64,000 nucleotides of DNA from the NCBI RefSeq assembly GCF_036246005.1, contig NZ_CP109171.1, positions 558,001 through 622,000 of the forward strand, given 5' to 3'. The position numbers and the translations under genes were made by a program. The DNA is from Streptomyces sp. NBC_01723. GTDB lineage: Bacteria > Actinomycetota > Actinomycetes > Streptomycetales > Streptomycetaceae. The notes beneath the pieces were generated by a model. That model ran no database searches, was not told the DNA's origin, and saw nothing but the letters and a program-made list of their open reading frames with translations. Of this stretch, positions 8,891-17,310 are shown in pieces; the stretch's first letter is position 1, and each line of letters begins with the position of its first letter.

Positions 8891-9997
8891 TCAGCTGTCG
8901 TAGTCCACGGTCAGCTTCTCGGAGACCGGGTACGTCTGGCAGGTCAGCACGTACCCGGCGTCGACCTCGGCGTCCTCGAGGGCGTAGTTGCGGCGCATGT
9001 CCGCCTCGCCGTCGGTGACCAGGGCGCGGCAGGTGCCGCAGACCCCGCCCTTGCAGGCGAAGGGCAGGTCGGGCCGGGTCTGCTGGGCTCCGTCGAGGAC
9101 GGTCCGCCCGCGGGGCAGGGAGGAGGTGGTGGAGCGGCCGTCCAGGGTGATGGTGACCTCGCTGACGGGTCCCTGCGGGCCGGTCTCCTCGTGGCGGACC
9201 TCCCGCACGGGCTCGTCGCCGGCGAAGAAGAGCTCCCGGTGGACGCGGTCCGCCGGGACGCCGAGGCCGGCCAGGACCTGCTGGGCGTCGGCGACCATGC
9301 CCTGCGGGCCGCACAGCCACCAGTGGTCGGCGGCCTCCACGTCCACCAGCGAGCCGATGAGCGCCGAGAGCCGTCCGGCGTCCAGCCGGCCGGAGAGCAC
9401 CTCGGCCTCGCGGGGTTCGCGGGAGAGCACGTGGGCCAGGTGGAAGCGGGCCGGGTGGAGATCCTTCAGGTCGGCCAGCTCGTCGGCGAACATGACCGTG
9501 TCCGTGCGGCGGTTGCCGTAGAACAGGGTGACGGACGACCGGTCGTCGGCGCCCAGCACCGACTCGGCGATGGACACCATGGGCGTGATGCCCGACCCGG
9601 CCGCGATCAGCACGTGGTGGCCGGGGACGGTCAGGTCGGGGGTGAACAGTCCGGTGGGCGCCATGACCTCGACGGTGTCGCCGGGCCGCACCTCCTCGAC
9701 CAGCCACGAGGAGAACACGCCGCCGGGCACCACCCGGACCCCGATGCGCGGCACCGAACCGGCCGGTGCGCAGATCGAGTACGAGCGGCGCTCGTCCCGG
9801 CCGTCCACCTCGCGCCGCAGGGTGAGCGACTGGCCGGGCGCGAAGGCGAACTCCCCGGCCAGCTCGTCCGGGATCTCGAAGCTCACGGCCACCGCGTCCG
9901 CGCACAGCCGCTCGACGGCGGCCACGCGCAGACGGTGGAAGGCGGGCCGGCGGCGGGCACGCACCGGCGCTGCCGGGACGGGGGCGGTCGGGGCCAT
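8891..9997 (-). CDS. paaE: Phenylacetyl-CoA epoxidase subunit PaaE (reductase)
   Basis: Electron-transfer subunit of the ring-1,2-phenylacetyl-CoA epoxidase, moving electrons from NADPH through FAD and a 2Fe-2S centre to the PaaA diiron subunit. Domains in order: FAD-binding barrel (residues 10-115, with RRSYSICAPAG), NAD(P)-binding domain (115-250, GSGITPMVSI), C-terminal plant-type ferredoxin with CKGGVCGTC and a fourth Cys in VLTCQT. ATG 9997 overlaps the paaD stop by ATGA, so translation is probably coupled. Last gene of the five-gene minus-strand paaABCDE operon. Confidence 0.96.
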   Translation of the reverse strand: MAPTAPVPAAPVRARRRPAFHRLRVAAVERLCADAVAVSFEIPDELAGEFAFAPGQSLTLRREVDGRDERRSYSICAPAGSVPRIGVRVVPGGVFSSWLVEEVRPGDTVEVMAPTGLFTPDLTVPGHHVLIAAGSGITPMVSIAESVLGADDRSSVTLFYGNRRTDTVMFADELADLKDLHPARFHLAHVLSREPREAEVLSGRLDAGRLSALIGSLVDVEAADHWWLCGPQGMVADAQQVLAGLGVPADRVHRELFFAGDEPVREVRHEETGPQGPVSEVTITLDGRSTTSSLPRGRTVLDGAQQTRPDLPFACKGGVCGTCRALVTDGEADMRRNYALEDAEVDAGYVLTCQTYPVSEKLTVDYDS

Positions 9998-10506
9998 CAG
10001 ATCTCCTTGACGTACTCGAACGGCTCGCGGCAGGCCCGGCAGCGCCACAGGGCCTTGCAGGACGTGGCGGCGAAGCGTGAGGTCTCCTCGGTGTCCGCCG
10101 AGCCGCAGCGGGGACACGGCACCGCCGCCCGGGTGGGTGACAGCACGAGAGGAACCGGGCCGCCACGGGGTGCGGGACCGGGCGGGGCGATGCCGTGCTC
10201 GGCGAGCTTGCGTCGGCCGGACTCGGTGATCCAGTCGCTGGTCCAGGGCGGGTCGAGGACCGTGCGGATCTCCACGCGCTCGTATCCGGCGTCCCGCAGC
10301 CGGGCGGCGACGTCCGCGCGCATCTCGGCCATGGCCGGGCAGCCCGAGTAGGTGGGGGTCAGGCTCGCCACCACGGTGCCGTCCGCGCCGACCTCGACGC
10401 CGCGCAGGACCCCGAGGTCGGCGAGGGTCAGCATGGGCAGCTCGGGGTCCGGCACCCGCTCGGCGACGCGGCGGGCGCGGGCGGTGTCCTCCAGCACGGT
10501 CACCAT
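9997..10506 (-). CDS. paaD: Phenylacetyl-CoA epoxidase subunit PaaD
   Basis: Small accessory subunit of 169 residues, thought to help assemble or repair the metal centre of the epoxidase. An N-terminal MIP18/DUF59 domain (residues 5-95, with VPDPELPMLTLADLGVLRGV and TPTYSGCPAM) is followed by a C-terminal zinc ribbon with CPRCGS and CRAC pairs. ATG 10506 is 7 bases inside the end of paaC. The overlaps on both sides indicate a tightly coupled operon. Confidence 0.95.
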   Translation of the reverse strand: MVTVLEDTARARRVAERVPDPELPMLTLADLGVLRGVEVGADGTVVASLTPTYSGCPAMAEMRADVAARLRDAGYERVEIRTVLDPPWTSDWITESGRRKLAEHGIAPPGPAPRGGPVPLVLSPTRAAVPCPRCGSADTEETSRFAATSCKALWRCRACREPFEYVKEI

Positions 10507-11327
10507 GTCGCCTCCGGGTGGGCGCGGGCGACGCCCTGCAACTCGGTGAGCAGCGGCGCCAGATGTTCGGTGTGCTCGCCGGCGCGGCCGGAGCCGGGCA
10601 GCGGGCGGTACACCGGCAGGGGCAGGCCGGCCGCCTCGGTGACCTGGCGCAGCACGTCGGCGACCTCGTCCCGTACGTCGTACGCCGTGTGCAGCTCGCC
10701 GAGGTACGGGGCGACCGCGTCCAGCGCCGCGCGCATCCTGCGTCGCGACTCGTCGGTACCGTCGCCCAGGCGGACGGCCCACTCGGCGGCGTACTGCCGG
10801 TGGTAGGCCAGTTCCTTGACGCCCTTGGCCGCGACCGCCGCGAGGACCGGGTCGGGGTGGTCCACCAGCCGCTGGAAGTGGGCCAGCCGCCAACTGGAGA
10901 GCACCAGCAGCCGCACCACGGCGAACGCGAAGTCGCCGCGCGGGAGTTCGGCCAGGGTCACGTTGCGGAAGTCGCCGGCGTCGCGGAAGTAGGCGAAGGC
11001 GTCCTCGTCGCGGCCGGTGCCGTCGGCCTGCCCGGCGCGCGCGTACAGCAGGCGGGCCTGGCCGAGGAGGTCGAGGCCGATGTTGGCCAGCGCCACCTCC
11101 TCCTCCAGCTCCGGGGCGCGGGTGACCCACTCGGCGAGCCGCTGGGCGCTGACCAGGGCGTCGTCGGCCAGCGCCACGCAGTCCGCGGCCAGTCCGGCGG
11201 CGTCGACACCCTCGGGCACGGTGGTGTCGACGCCGTGCAGCGGGTCCTCGAAGCCGGTGCCGTAGGCCCAGCGGGTGTCGTCCTCGTGTCCCTCGGCCAG
11301 GGTGAGGTAGACGTGGTCGTCGCTCAT
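10500..11327 (-). CDS. paaC: Phenylacetyl-CoA epoxidase subunit PaaC
   Basis: Structural ferritin-like partner of the PaaA catalytic subunit, 275 residues, the usual size. It lacks a full diiron site in known members and stabilises the PaaAC core. Recognisable segments are SAQRLAEWVTRAPELEEEVALANIGLDLLGQARLLYARAG (start of the four-helix bundle) and VKELAYHRQYAAEWAVRLGDGT. It begins 9 bases after paaB ends and overlaps paaD. Confidence 0.95.
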   Translation of the reverse strand: MSDDHVYLTLAEGHEDDTRWAYGTGFEDPLHGVDTTVPEGVDAAGLAADCVALADDALVSAQRLAEWVTRAPELEEEVALANIGLDLLGQARLLYARAGQADGTGRDEDAFAYFRDAGDFRNVTLAELPRGDFAFAVVRLLVLSSWRLAHFQRLVDHPDPVLAAVAAKGVKELAYHRQYAAEWAVRLGDGTDESRRRMRAALDAVAPYLGELHTAYDVRDEVADVLRQVTEAAGLPLPVYRPLPGSGRAGEHTEHLAPLLTELQGVARAHPEATW

Positions 11328-11336
11328 GCCCTGCTC

Positions 11337-11630
11337 CTAGATGTGGGGGACGTCGTCGGGGATGTCGTAGAAGGTCGGGTGGCGGTAGACCTTGTCCGCG
11401 CTGGGGGCGAAGAAGGGGTCCTTCTCGTCCCGGGTGGAGGCGGCGATGTGCTCGGAGCGGACCACCCAGATGCTCACGCCCTCGTTGCGCCGGGTGTAGA
11501 GGTCGCGGGCGTGGGTGAGGGCCATGGCGTCGTCGGCGGCGTGCAGCGAGCCGACGTGCACGTGGTTGAGGCCGCGCTTGCCGCGCACGAAGACCTCGTA
11601 CAGAGGCCAGCCCTGCTTCTCGGGGGTCAT
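11337..11630 (-). CDS. paaB: Phenylacetyl-CoA epoxidase subunit PaaB
   Basis: Small subunit of 97 residues bridging PaaAC heterodimers in the epoxidase complex. The sequence starts [20 protein letters not shown] and contains [22 protein letters not shown], a strong family match along the whole length. ATG 11630 overlaps the paaA stop by 4 bases, consistent with coupled translation of the subunits. Confidence 0.95.
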   Translation of the reverse strand: MTPEKQGWPLYEVFVRGKRGLNHVHVGSLHAADDAMALTHARDLYTRRNEGVSIWVVRSEHIAASTRDEKDPFFAPSADKVYRHPTFYDIPDDVPHI

Positions 11631-12604
11631 GCCACCGCTCCCTTCGCCGCGCGGGCGGCCTGCTTGGCGGCGTGGGCGGTGGCCGCCTCGCGCACCCAGG
11701 CGCCCTCTTCGTGGGCGGTCCGCCGCCGCTCGCTCCGCTGTGCGTTGCACGGGCCGTCGCCCTTGATGACCCGCATCAGCTCGTCCCAGTCCGGGGTGCC
11801 GAAGTCGTGGTGCCCCGCCTCCTCGTTCCACCGCAGCTCCGGGTCGGGCAGGGTGACGCCCAGCTTCTCGGCCTGCGGGACGGTCATGTCGACGAAGCGG
11901 CGGCGCAGCTCGTCGTTGCTGTGCCGCTTGATCTTCCAGGCCATCGACTGCGCCGAGTTGGGCGAGGCGTCGTCGGGCGGGCCGAACATCATCAGGGACG
12001 GCCACCACCAGCGGTCCACCGCGTCCTGGACCATCTCGCGCTGGGCCGTGGTGCCGCGCATCATCGTCATCAGCAGCTCGTAGCCCTGCCGCTGGTGGAA
12101 CGACTCCTCCTTGCAGATGCGCACCATCGCGCGCGCGTACGGGCCGTACGAGCTGCGGCACAGCGGTACCTGGTTGCAGATGGCCGCGCCGTCCACGAAC
12201 CAGCCGATCACGCCGACGTCGGCGAAGCTGAGGGTCGGGTAGTTGAAGATCGACGAGTACTTCTGCCGGCCCTCGATCAGGCGCTCGGTGAGGTCGTCGC
12301 GGTCGGCGCCGAGGGTCTCGGCCGCCGAGTACAGGTACAGGCCGTGGCCGGCCTCGTCCTGGACCTTGGCGAACAGGATCGCCTTGCGGCGCAGCGACGG
12401 CGCCCGGGTGATCCACTCGCCCTCCGGCTGCATGCCGATGATCTCCGAGTGGGCGTGCTGGGCGATCTGCCGGATCAGCGTCTTCCGGTAGCCCTCGGGC
12501 ATCCAGTCGCGCGGCTCGATGCGCTGGTCGTGCGCGATCGTCGCGTCGAAGTGCTCCTGGAGACCGTCCGGGGGCGGCGCCTCGGCGGCGTGTGTCGTGG
12601 TCAT
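11627..12604 (-). CDS. paaA: Phenylacetyl-CoA epoxidase catalytic subunit PaaA
   Basis: Diiron oxygenase subunit that epoxidises the aromatic ring of phenylacetyl-CoA, committing phenylacetate to the CoA-dependent aerobic pathway. The iron ligands fall in the ferritin-like EXXH motifs QDEAGH (about residue 92) and KEESFH (about 180). The 325-residue length fits. ATG 12604 follows GGGAAG in a short leader that also contains the palindromic operator at 12621-12638. First gene of paaABCDE. The ring isomerase, hydrolase and thiolase genes of the pathway (paaG, paaZ, paaJ) are not in this window. Confidence 0.96.
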   Translation of the reverse strand: MTTTHAAEAPPPDGLQEHFDATIAHDQRIEPRDWMPEGYRKTLIRQIAQHAHSEIIGMQPEGEWITRAPSLRRKAILFAKVQDEAGHGLYLYSAAETLGADRDDLTERLIEGRQKYSSIFNYPTLSFADVGVIGWFVDGAAICNQVPLCRSSYGPYARAMVRICKEESFHQRQGYELLMTMMRGTTAQREMVQDAVDRWWWPSLMMFGPPDDASPNSAQSMAWKIKRHSNDELRRRFVDMTVPQAEKLGVTLPDPELRWNEEAGHHDFGTPDWDELMRVIKGDGPCNAQRSERRRTAHEEGAWVREAATAHAAKQAARAAKGAVA

Positions 12605-12620
12605 CGTCACCAGCTTCCCA

Positions 12621-12638
12621 ACCGACCATTCGTTCGGT
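12621..12638. promoter_or_regulatory. Candidate PaaR-type operator upstream of paaA
   Basis: ACCGACCATTCGTTCGGT has ACCGA/TCGGT half sites. It lies 17-34 bases before the paaA start and shares the 12-base block ACCGACCATTCG with the site at 12745-12758 in front of paaI. TetR-family PaaR repressors responding to phenylacetyl-CoA bind similar ACCGACC-type palindromes. No regulator gene is in this window, so it must act in trans if it exists. Confidence 0.65.
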
Positions 12639-12744
12639 GCCAGTGTGACGGGTTTCCGGGCACCGGGCAAGACCCGGGACCCCGCCGCTCGCACTCTTGA
12701 CAGGGCGCCCGCGCGGCTGGATTACTGGGCCGTGCCGCGCGCTG

Positions 12745-12758
12745 ACCGAATGGTCGGT
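12745..12758. promoter_or_regulatory. Candidate PaaR-type operator upstream of paaI
   Basis: ACCGAATGGTCGGT; its reverse complement ACCGACCATTCGGT is a palindrome with ACCGA/TCGGT arms and a 4-base centre. It sits 24-37 bases before the paaI start, and the same core recurs before paaA on the other strand. Together the two sites would let one repressor control both divergent paa transcripts. Confidence 0.65.
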
Positions 12759-12781
12759 TGGGACAGAAGGTGGTGGGAAGG

Positions 12782-13231
12782 ATGTCGCAGGCCACTGGGC
12801 CGACACCCACGGAGACGATGTTCTCCGCGGACGAGGCCTCCCGGGGGCTGGGCATCGAGCTGGTCGAGCACGGCGAGGGGACCGCCGTACTCCGGATGAC
12901 CGTGACCCCGGCGATGGTGAACGGACACCGGATCGCCCACGGCGGCTATCTGTTCCTGCTCGCCGACACCGCCTTCGCCTGCGCCTGCAACAGCCACGGT
13001 CCGGTGACCGTCGCGGCCGGCGCCGACATCGTCTTCGTCGCCCCGGCCCGCCAGGGCGACGTCCTCGTGGCCCGCGCCGAGGAACGGGCCCGGTTCGGCC
13101 GCAGCGGCGTGTACGACGTGAGCGTGCGGCGCGGCGACGAGGTGATCGCGGAGTTCCGCGGACGCAGCCGCAGCATGCGGGACACCACCGGGGACCGGAC
13201 GCCGGGCACGACGACGAAGGAGCCGCGATGA
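12782..13231 (+). CDS. paaI: PaaI-type hotdog thioesterase
   Basis: Hydroxyphenylacetyl-CoA thioesterase of 149 residues that rescues CoA from dead-end intermediates of phenylacetate degradation. The hotdog signature NGHRIAHGGYLFLLADTAFA (residues 44-63) contains the catalytic HGG and Asp positions. ATG 12782 follows GGGAAGG closely; GTG 12758 is a less likely upstream start. Its stop overlaps the paaK start as ATGA. It belongs to the plus-strand transcript divergent from paaABCDE. Confidence 0.93.
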   Translation: MSQATGPTPTETMFSADEASRGLGIELVEHGEGTAVLRMTVTPAMVNGHRIAHGGYLFLLADTAFACACNSHGPVTVAAGADIVFVAPARQGDVLVARAEERARFGRSGVYDVSVRRGDEVIAEFRGRSRSMRDTTGDRTPGTTTKEPR

Positions 13232-14574
13232 GCAGCGAGCCGACGACCGGGGCGGCCCCGGCACCCCGCCCGGGTGAACCGCTCCCCCACGACCTGCTGG
13301 ACGACGCCGAGCGCCTGTCCCGGGAGCAGCTCGCGGAGCTCCAGCTGGGCAGGCTGCGCGCGACCCTGCGGCACGCCTACGAGAACGTGGAGCTGTACCG
13401 CAAGAAGTTCGACGCCGCCGGGGTCGCCCCGGACGACTGCCGCAGCCTGGCGGACCTCTCCCGCTTCCCCTTCACCACCAAGGCGGACCTGCGGGACACC
13501 TACCCCTTCGGGATGTTCGCCGTCCCGATGGAGGACGTGCGGCGGGTGCACGCCTCCAGCGGCACCACCGGCCGCGCCACCGTCGTCGGGTACACGGACA
13601 ACGACCTGTCCACGTGGGCCGACGTCGTCGCCCGTTCGATCCGGGCCGCGGGCGGGCGTCCCGGCCACAAGGTGCACATCTCCTACGGCTACGGCCTGTT
13701 CACCGGCGGTCTCGGCGCGCACTACGGCGCCGAACGCGCCGGGTGCACGGTGATCCCGGCCTCCGGCGGCATGACCGCGCGCCAGGTGCAGATCATCCAG
13801 GACTTCCGGCCCGAGATCATCATGGTCACCCCCTCCTACATGCTCACCCTGCTCGACGAGTTCGAGCGGCAGGGCGTCGACCCGCGCTCCAGCTCGCTGA
13901 AGGTCGGCATCTTCGGCGCCGAGCCGTGGACCGAGGAGATGCGCCGCGAGATCGAGGAGCGGATGGACATCCACGCCGTGGACATATACGGCCTGTCCGA
14001 GGTGATCGGCCCGGGTGTGGCGCAGGAGTGCGTCGAGACCAAGGACGGGCTGCACGTGTGGGAGGACCACTTCTATCCGGAGGTGGTGGACCCGCTCACG
14101 GACGCCGTCCTGCCCGAGGGCGAGGAGGGCGAGATCGTCTTCACCTCCCTCACCAAGGAGGCGCTGCCGGTCGTCCGCTACCGCACGCGCGACCTGTCGC
14201 GGCTGCTGCCGGGCACCGCCCGCCCCGCCTTCCGCCGGATGCAGAAGGTCACCGGCCGCTGCGACGACATGATCATCCTGCGTGGGGTGAACGTCTTCCC
14301 CACCCAGATCGAGGAGATCGTGCTGCGCACACCGGGCGTCGCCCCGCACTTCCAGATCCAGCTCTCCGAGCGCGGCCGGATGGACCACATGACCGTGCGG
14401 GTCGAGGCCCGTCCCGACGCCGGTCCCGAGCAGCGCGAGGCCGCCGCCCGGGCGATCGTCCAGGGCGTCAAGGACGGCGTGGGCGTCACGGTGGAGGTGG
14501 AGGTCGTCGCGCCGGAGACCCTGGAGCGCTCCCTCGGCAAGCTCCGCCGGGTCCGGGATCTGCGCGGCGCGTGA
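13228..14574 (+). CDS. paaK: Phenylacetate-CoA ligase
   Basis: AMP-forming ligase of 448 residues that activates phenylacetate to phenylacetyl-CoA, substrate of the adjacent epoxidase. Motifs of the adenylate-forming family are the P-loop SSGTTGRATVVGYT (about residue 112), the DIYGLSEVIGPGVAQE core, YRTRDLSRLL and the C-terminal GRCDDMIILRGVNVFP with hinge Asp, then the lysine in SLGKLRRVRDL. Translationally coupled to paaI. The FMO gene starts 111 bases downstream on the same strand, so read-through is possible. Confidence 0.96.
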   Translation: MSSEPTTGAAPAPRPGEPLPHDLLDDAERLSREQLAELQLGRLRATLRHAYENVELYRKKFDAAGVAPDDCRSLADLSRFPFTTKADLRDTYPFGMFAVPMEDVRRVHASSGTTGRATVVGYTDNDLSTWADVVARSIRAAGGRPGHKVHISYGYGLFTGGLGAHYGAERAGCTVIPASGGMTARQVQIIQDFRPEIIMVTPSYMLTLLDEFERQGVDPRSSSLKVGIFGAEPWTEEMRREIEERMDIHAVDIYGLSEVIGPGVAQECVETKDGLHVWEDHFYPEVVDPLTDAVLPEGEEGEIVFTSLTKEALPVVRYRTRDLSRLLPGTARPAFRRMQKVTGRCDDMIILRGVNVFPTQIEEIVLRTPGVAPHFQIQLSERGRMDHMTVRVEARPDAGPEQREAAARAIVQGVKDGVGVTVEVEVVAPETLERSLGKLRRVRDLRGA

Positions 14575-14685
14575 AACGTGAGGACGAACACGTCTGTTCG
14601 TCCCTCGTGCTGGTGTGCCGCGGGATGCGGATGGGCAGTCAATGCATGATCGGGGGAGGTCTGGTCCGTCCTGGGGGGAAATCCC

Positions 14686-15984
14686 GTGCGCGTGTGTGTG
14701 ATCGGTGCAGGTCTGTCGGGATTGGCGGTGGCGCACTCGCTCAAGGAGCGTGACATCGGATTCGTCTGCCTGGAGAGGGCGCCCGACGTCGGCGGGATCT
14801 GGCGGCAGCCGGAGGCCGGCGAGCGGGGGCCGGGCTACCTGTCGCTGCACCTGAACACCGCGAAGCAGCTGACCGGTTACGCCGGTTTCCCCATGCCGTC
14901 CTCGTATCCGCTCTACCCCCGGCACAGCCAGGTCGCCGCGTACTTGCGCTCCTTCGCCGAGTGGGCGGGCCTGCTCGACCACATCGAGCTGCGGACCGAG
15001 GTGGTGGCGGTACGCCAGGGCGCGGACGGCGCGTGGACGGTGGTCAGCCGCGACGCGGGCGGCACGGAGTCGGCCCGCCGCTTCGAGCAGGTGATCGTCG
15101 CCTCCGGACATCACACCGACCCGGCCCTGCCCGACCCGCTCCCGCCCGGCGCCGACTCCTTCGATGGAACGATTCTGCACTCCCTGGACTACCGTGACGG
15201 CGCCGACTTCGACGGACGCCGGGTCGTCGTCGTCGGGCTCGGGGCGTCCGCCGTGGACATCGCGGCCGACCTCTCTCGGCACGCCGAAGAGACCGTGCTG
15301 TCGGTGCGGCGGGGGCTGCACATCGTGCCCAAGCAGCTCTTCGGGATGTCGGTCGACGAGATCGCCGAGGCGCCCTGGTGGACCGAGATGTCCTTCGCCG
15401 AGCAGCGCAGTTGGGTGGAGCGGTCGCTGCTCGTCGCACGCGGCAGACTGGCGGACTACGGCCTGCCCGAGCCCGACCACCCGGTCTTCTCCTCCGCCGT
15501 GACTCTCTCGGACGAGATCCTCAGCCGGATCCGGCACGGCGCCGTGACCCCGAAGCCCGCGATCGCCTCCTTCGACGGCGACCGGGTCGTCTTCACCGAC
15601 GGCACCTCCACGACCGCGGACGCCGTCGTGTACTGCACGGGCTTCCACATGACCTTCCCCTTCCTGCCGGCCGGCTGCCCGGTGGCGGCGGACGGTTCGG
15701 TCGAGCTGTACCGACGGGTCGTCCCGGCCGGCCGGCCGGGTCTCTACTTCGTCGGGCTGGTCCGGCCCGTGGGCGCGATCACCCGGCTGGTGGAGGCGCA
15801 GGCGGAGTGGGTGGCGCGGATCATCGACGGCGAGGCCGAACTGCCCGCGGCGGAGGCGATGCGCGAGGAGATCGGCACCTACCTCACCTCCGTGGCCCAG
15901 CGCTACGGCCGGACCGAGGGCGCCTCGATCCAGGTCGACGTGGGCCCGTACCTGGCGGAGTTCCGGGAGTCGCTGCCCGTGTGA
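14686..15984 (+). CDS. Flavin-containing monooxygenase, candidate prenyltryptophan aldoxime-forming enzyme
   Basis: Class B FMO of 432 residues. The FAD motif GAGLSG is at residue 7, the NADPH motif GLGASAVD near 182, and the FMO fingerprint FxGxxxHxxxY reads [14 protein letters not shown] 14686 is the only sensible start. Together with the convergent prenyltransferase it matches from memory the S. coelicolor pair SCO7467/SCO7468, in which the FMO turns 5-dimethylallyl-tryptophan into 5-dimethylallylindole-3-acetaldoxime, leading to the nitrile. That substrate assignment is inference from context. It lies directly after paaK on the same strand. Confidence 0.85.
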   Translation: MRVCVIGAGLSGLAVAHSLKERDIGFVCLERAPDVGGIWRQPEAGERGPGYLSLHLNTAKQLTGYAGFPMPSSYPLYPRHSQVAAYLRSFAEWAGLLDHIELRTEVVAVRQGADGAWTVVSRDAGGTESARRFEQVIVASGHHTDPALPDPLPPGADSFDGTILHSLDYRDGADFDGRRVVVVGLGASAVDIAADLSRHAEETVLSVRRGLHIVPKQLFGMSVDEIAEAPWWTEMSFAEQRSWVERSLLVARGRLADYGLPEPDHPVFSSAVTLSDEILSRIRHGAVTPKPAIASFDGDRVVFTDGTSTTADAVVYCTGFHMTFPFLPAGCPVAADGSVELYRRVVPAGRPGLYFVGLVRPVGAITRLVEAQAEWVARIIDGEAELPAAEAMREEIGTYLTSVAQRYGRTEGASIQVDVGPYLAEFRESLPV

Positions 15985-16007
15985 CCGTCCCGCACGGCGT
16001 CGTGCCC

Positions 16008-16040
16008 AGGGGCTCCCGGTGACGTCGGCCGGGAGCCCCT
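16008..16040. terminator. Bidirectional hairpin between FMO and prenyltransferase
   Basis: Perfect 12-base stem AGGGGCTCCCGG / CCGGGAGCCCCT with a 9-base loop, lying in the 77-base gap between two convergent genes. No U-tract, as usual in Streptomyces. Confidence 0.75.
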
Positions 16041-16061
16041 GTGGTGTGCCGGGCGGCCGGC

Positions 16062-17189
16062 TCAGTGCACCGCGACCGGATGCCGGGCCGGCATCGCGGC
16101 GGGCGGCCGGACCGCGTACGCCTCCGAGGAGAGGTACGCCGTCACCCGCGGCGGCCGGCCCCGCTGGAGGGCCAGCGCCAGGTAGGCGATGAGCCCGACC
16201 CCGTCCTCCGGCCGCCGGTCGGTGACGGCGGCCAGCGCCCGGACCAGCATCGAGGCGTCCATGCCGTGCCGTTGCAGCAGCCGCGACGCCCGGGCCAGGG
16301 CCTCCCCGTCGTGCGGGGCGTAGTCCCTGACCGGGATGTGCAGGGTGAACCCGCTGGGCCGGGGGTCCGCCGGGCCGGTGAAGGAGTGGCAGGACAGGCC
16401 GGGCAGCCCGTCGAGTCCCGTCGCCCCGGGCCCGGCGCCCGCGACCGTGCGGAAGAAGCCTTCGACCATGGCCGGAACCGGCTCCGGGATCATGCGGGAC
16501 AGCCTCCCGGCACGGGCGGAGGTCAGGCTGTCGTGGCGCACGTAGACCTTCACCCGGGGTTCCTCCCAGTCCCCCAGGTCCAGGGCGAGGAACGGATGAC
16601 CGCTGCCCGGGGGCAGGTTGGCGTAGGCCCGCCCGAGCCCCAGTCGGCGCAGCGCCTCGCGCACCGTCGCGGCGGAACGTTCCTCCCCGTTGGCGGCGGG
16701 GTTCAGGTAGACCTTGACCTTGGGCACACCGCCGGGTGTCAGTTCCAGCGCGCACCACAGGGCCAGGGGGCCGTGCGGAGCGGGCGGCAGGAAGAGGTCC
16801 GTCACCTCGTCGAGGGGGCCGGTTCCGAAACGCCACCGGCGCGCCATCTCCCGGACCGTCTCCAGTCCGGCCCGGCCGTTGTGAGCCAGGCTGTCTGCGC
16901 CGCAGCCCGGTTCGATGAGCACCCGCAGGACGGGGGCCGCGTCCGGCCGGAAGGAGAGGGAGAACTCGACGGGGGTGTGATCGTCGGAGAGGAAGGTGCG
17001 GTAGGGCGGCGGCAGGTGGAGCGGCCGTCCGGCCACCGGCCCCAGGGAGTCCGTCAGGACCCGGGCGTAGGTCTCGATGTCCGCTCCGGCGAGGCCGGCG
17101 ACCGCGCCGAGTCTTCGCAGCTGGCCGCCCGTGAGGGCGCCGAGTGTCGGCACGCCCCGCGGGTCCGTACCCGTCGGCGCGGCGGTCAC
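16062..17189 (-). CDS. iptA: DMATS-type (ABBA) indole prenyltransferase
   Basis: Soluble aromatic prenyltransferase of 375 residues in the bacterial DMATS family, transferring a dimethylallyl group to tryptophan or a related indole. Family blocks include TPVEFSLSFRPDAAPVLRVLIEPG, VPKVKVYLNPAANG, EEPRVKVYVRHDSLT and the C-terminal PRVTAYLSSEAYAV. I place the start at GTG 17189 because it overlaps the stop of a small upstream ORF that has a strong ribosome site; the open frame to 17339 would begin inside a palindrome. Beside the FMO and paa genes it resembles S. coelicolor IptA/SCO7467 (C5-specific on Trp). Regiospecificity here is inferred. Confidence 0.87.
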   Translation of the reverse strand: MTAAPTGTDPRGVPTLGALTGGQLRRLGAVAGLAGADIETYARVLTDSLGPVAGRPLHLPPPYRTFLSDDHTPVEFSLSFRPDAAPVLRVLIEPGCGADSLAHNGRAGLETVREMARRWRFGTGPLDEVTDLFLPPAPHGPLALWCALELTPGGVPKVKVYLNPAANGEERSAATVREALRRLGLGRAYANLPPGSGHPFLALDLGDWEEPRVKVYVRHDSLTSARAGRLSRMIPEPVPAMVEGFFRTVAGAGPGATGLDGLPGLSCHSFTGPADPRPSGFTLHIPVRDYAPHDGEALARASRLLQRHGMDASMLVRALAAVTDRRPEDGVGLIAYLALALQRGRPPRVTAYLSSEAYAVRPPAAMPARHPVAVH

Positions 17190-17293
17190 CGGCCCGTCCC
17201 CGGCCGGAGCCGCACAGAGCGATACCCGCCGGGAGAGGCGGGTATCGGGGGTTTCGGCGGCGGGAAAGCGGCGTTCGTGGATATGTGGTCCAC
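17186..17293 (-). CDS. Short proline-rich leader ORF coupled to the prenyltransferase
   Basis: A 35-codon ORF, GTG 17293 to TGA 17186, giving MDHISTNAAFPPPKPPIPAS and a further 15 residues. The strongest ribosome site in the region, AAAGGAGGTG (17296-17305), sits 4 bases upstream. Its stop overlaps the prenyltransferase GTG as GTGA. It carries a poly-proline run (PPPKPPIP) directly before a 10-base-pair RNA hairpin. There is no Trp codon, so it is not a classical tryptophan attenuator. It could be a translational-coupling or ribosome-pausing leader, or a conserved microprotein. Function unknown. Confidence 0.6.
   Translation of the reverse strand: MDHISTNAAFPPPKPPIPASPGGYRSVRLRPGTGR
17221..17246 (-). 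promoter_or_regulatory. Hairpin inside the leader ORF
   Basis: Perfect 10-base stem GATACCCGCC / GGCGGGTATC with a 6-base loop, located within the leader ORF right after its proline codons and 32 bases before the prenyltransferase start. A ribosome paused on the PPP codons would abut this stem. Confidence 0.5.
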
Positions 17294-17310
17294 GACACCT
17301 CCTTTTACTC

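Noticed and set aside
12946..17298. 1450-codon open frame on the minus strand
   Set aside because: Runs antisense through paaI, paaK and FMO, with residue composition of a high-GC shadow frame (Arg, Gly, Pro, Val-rich, no domains); real genes lie on the other strand or in another frame.
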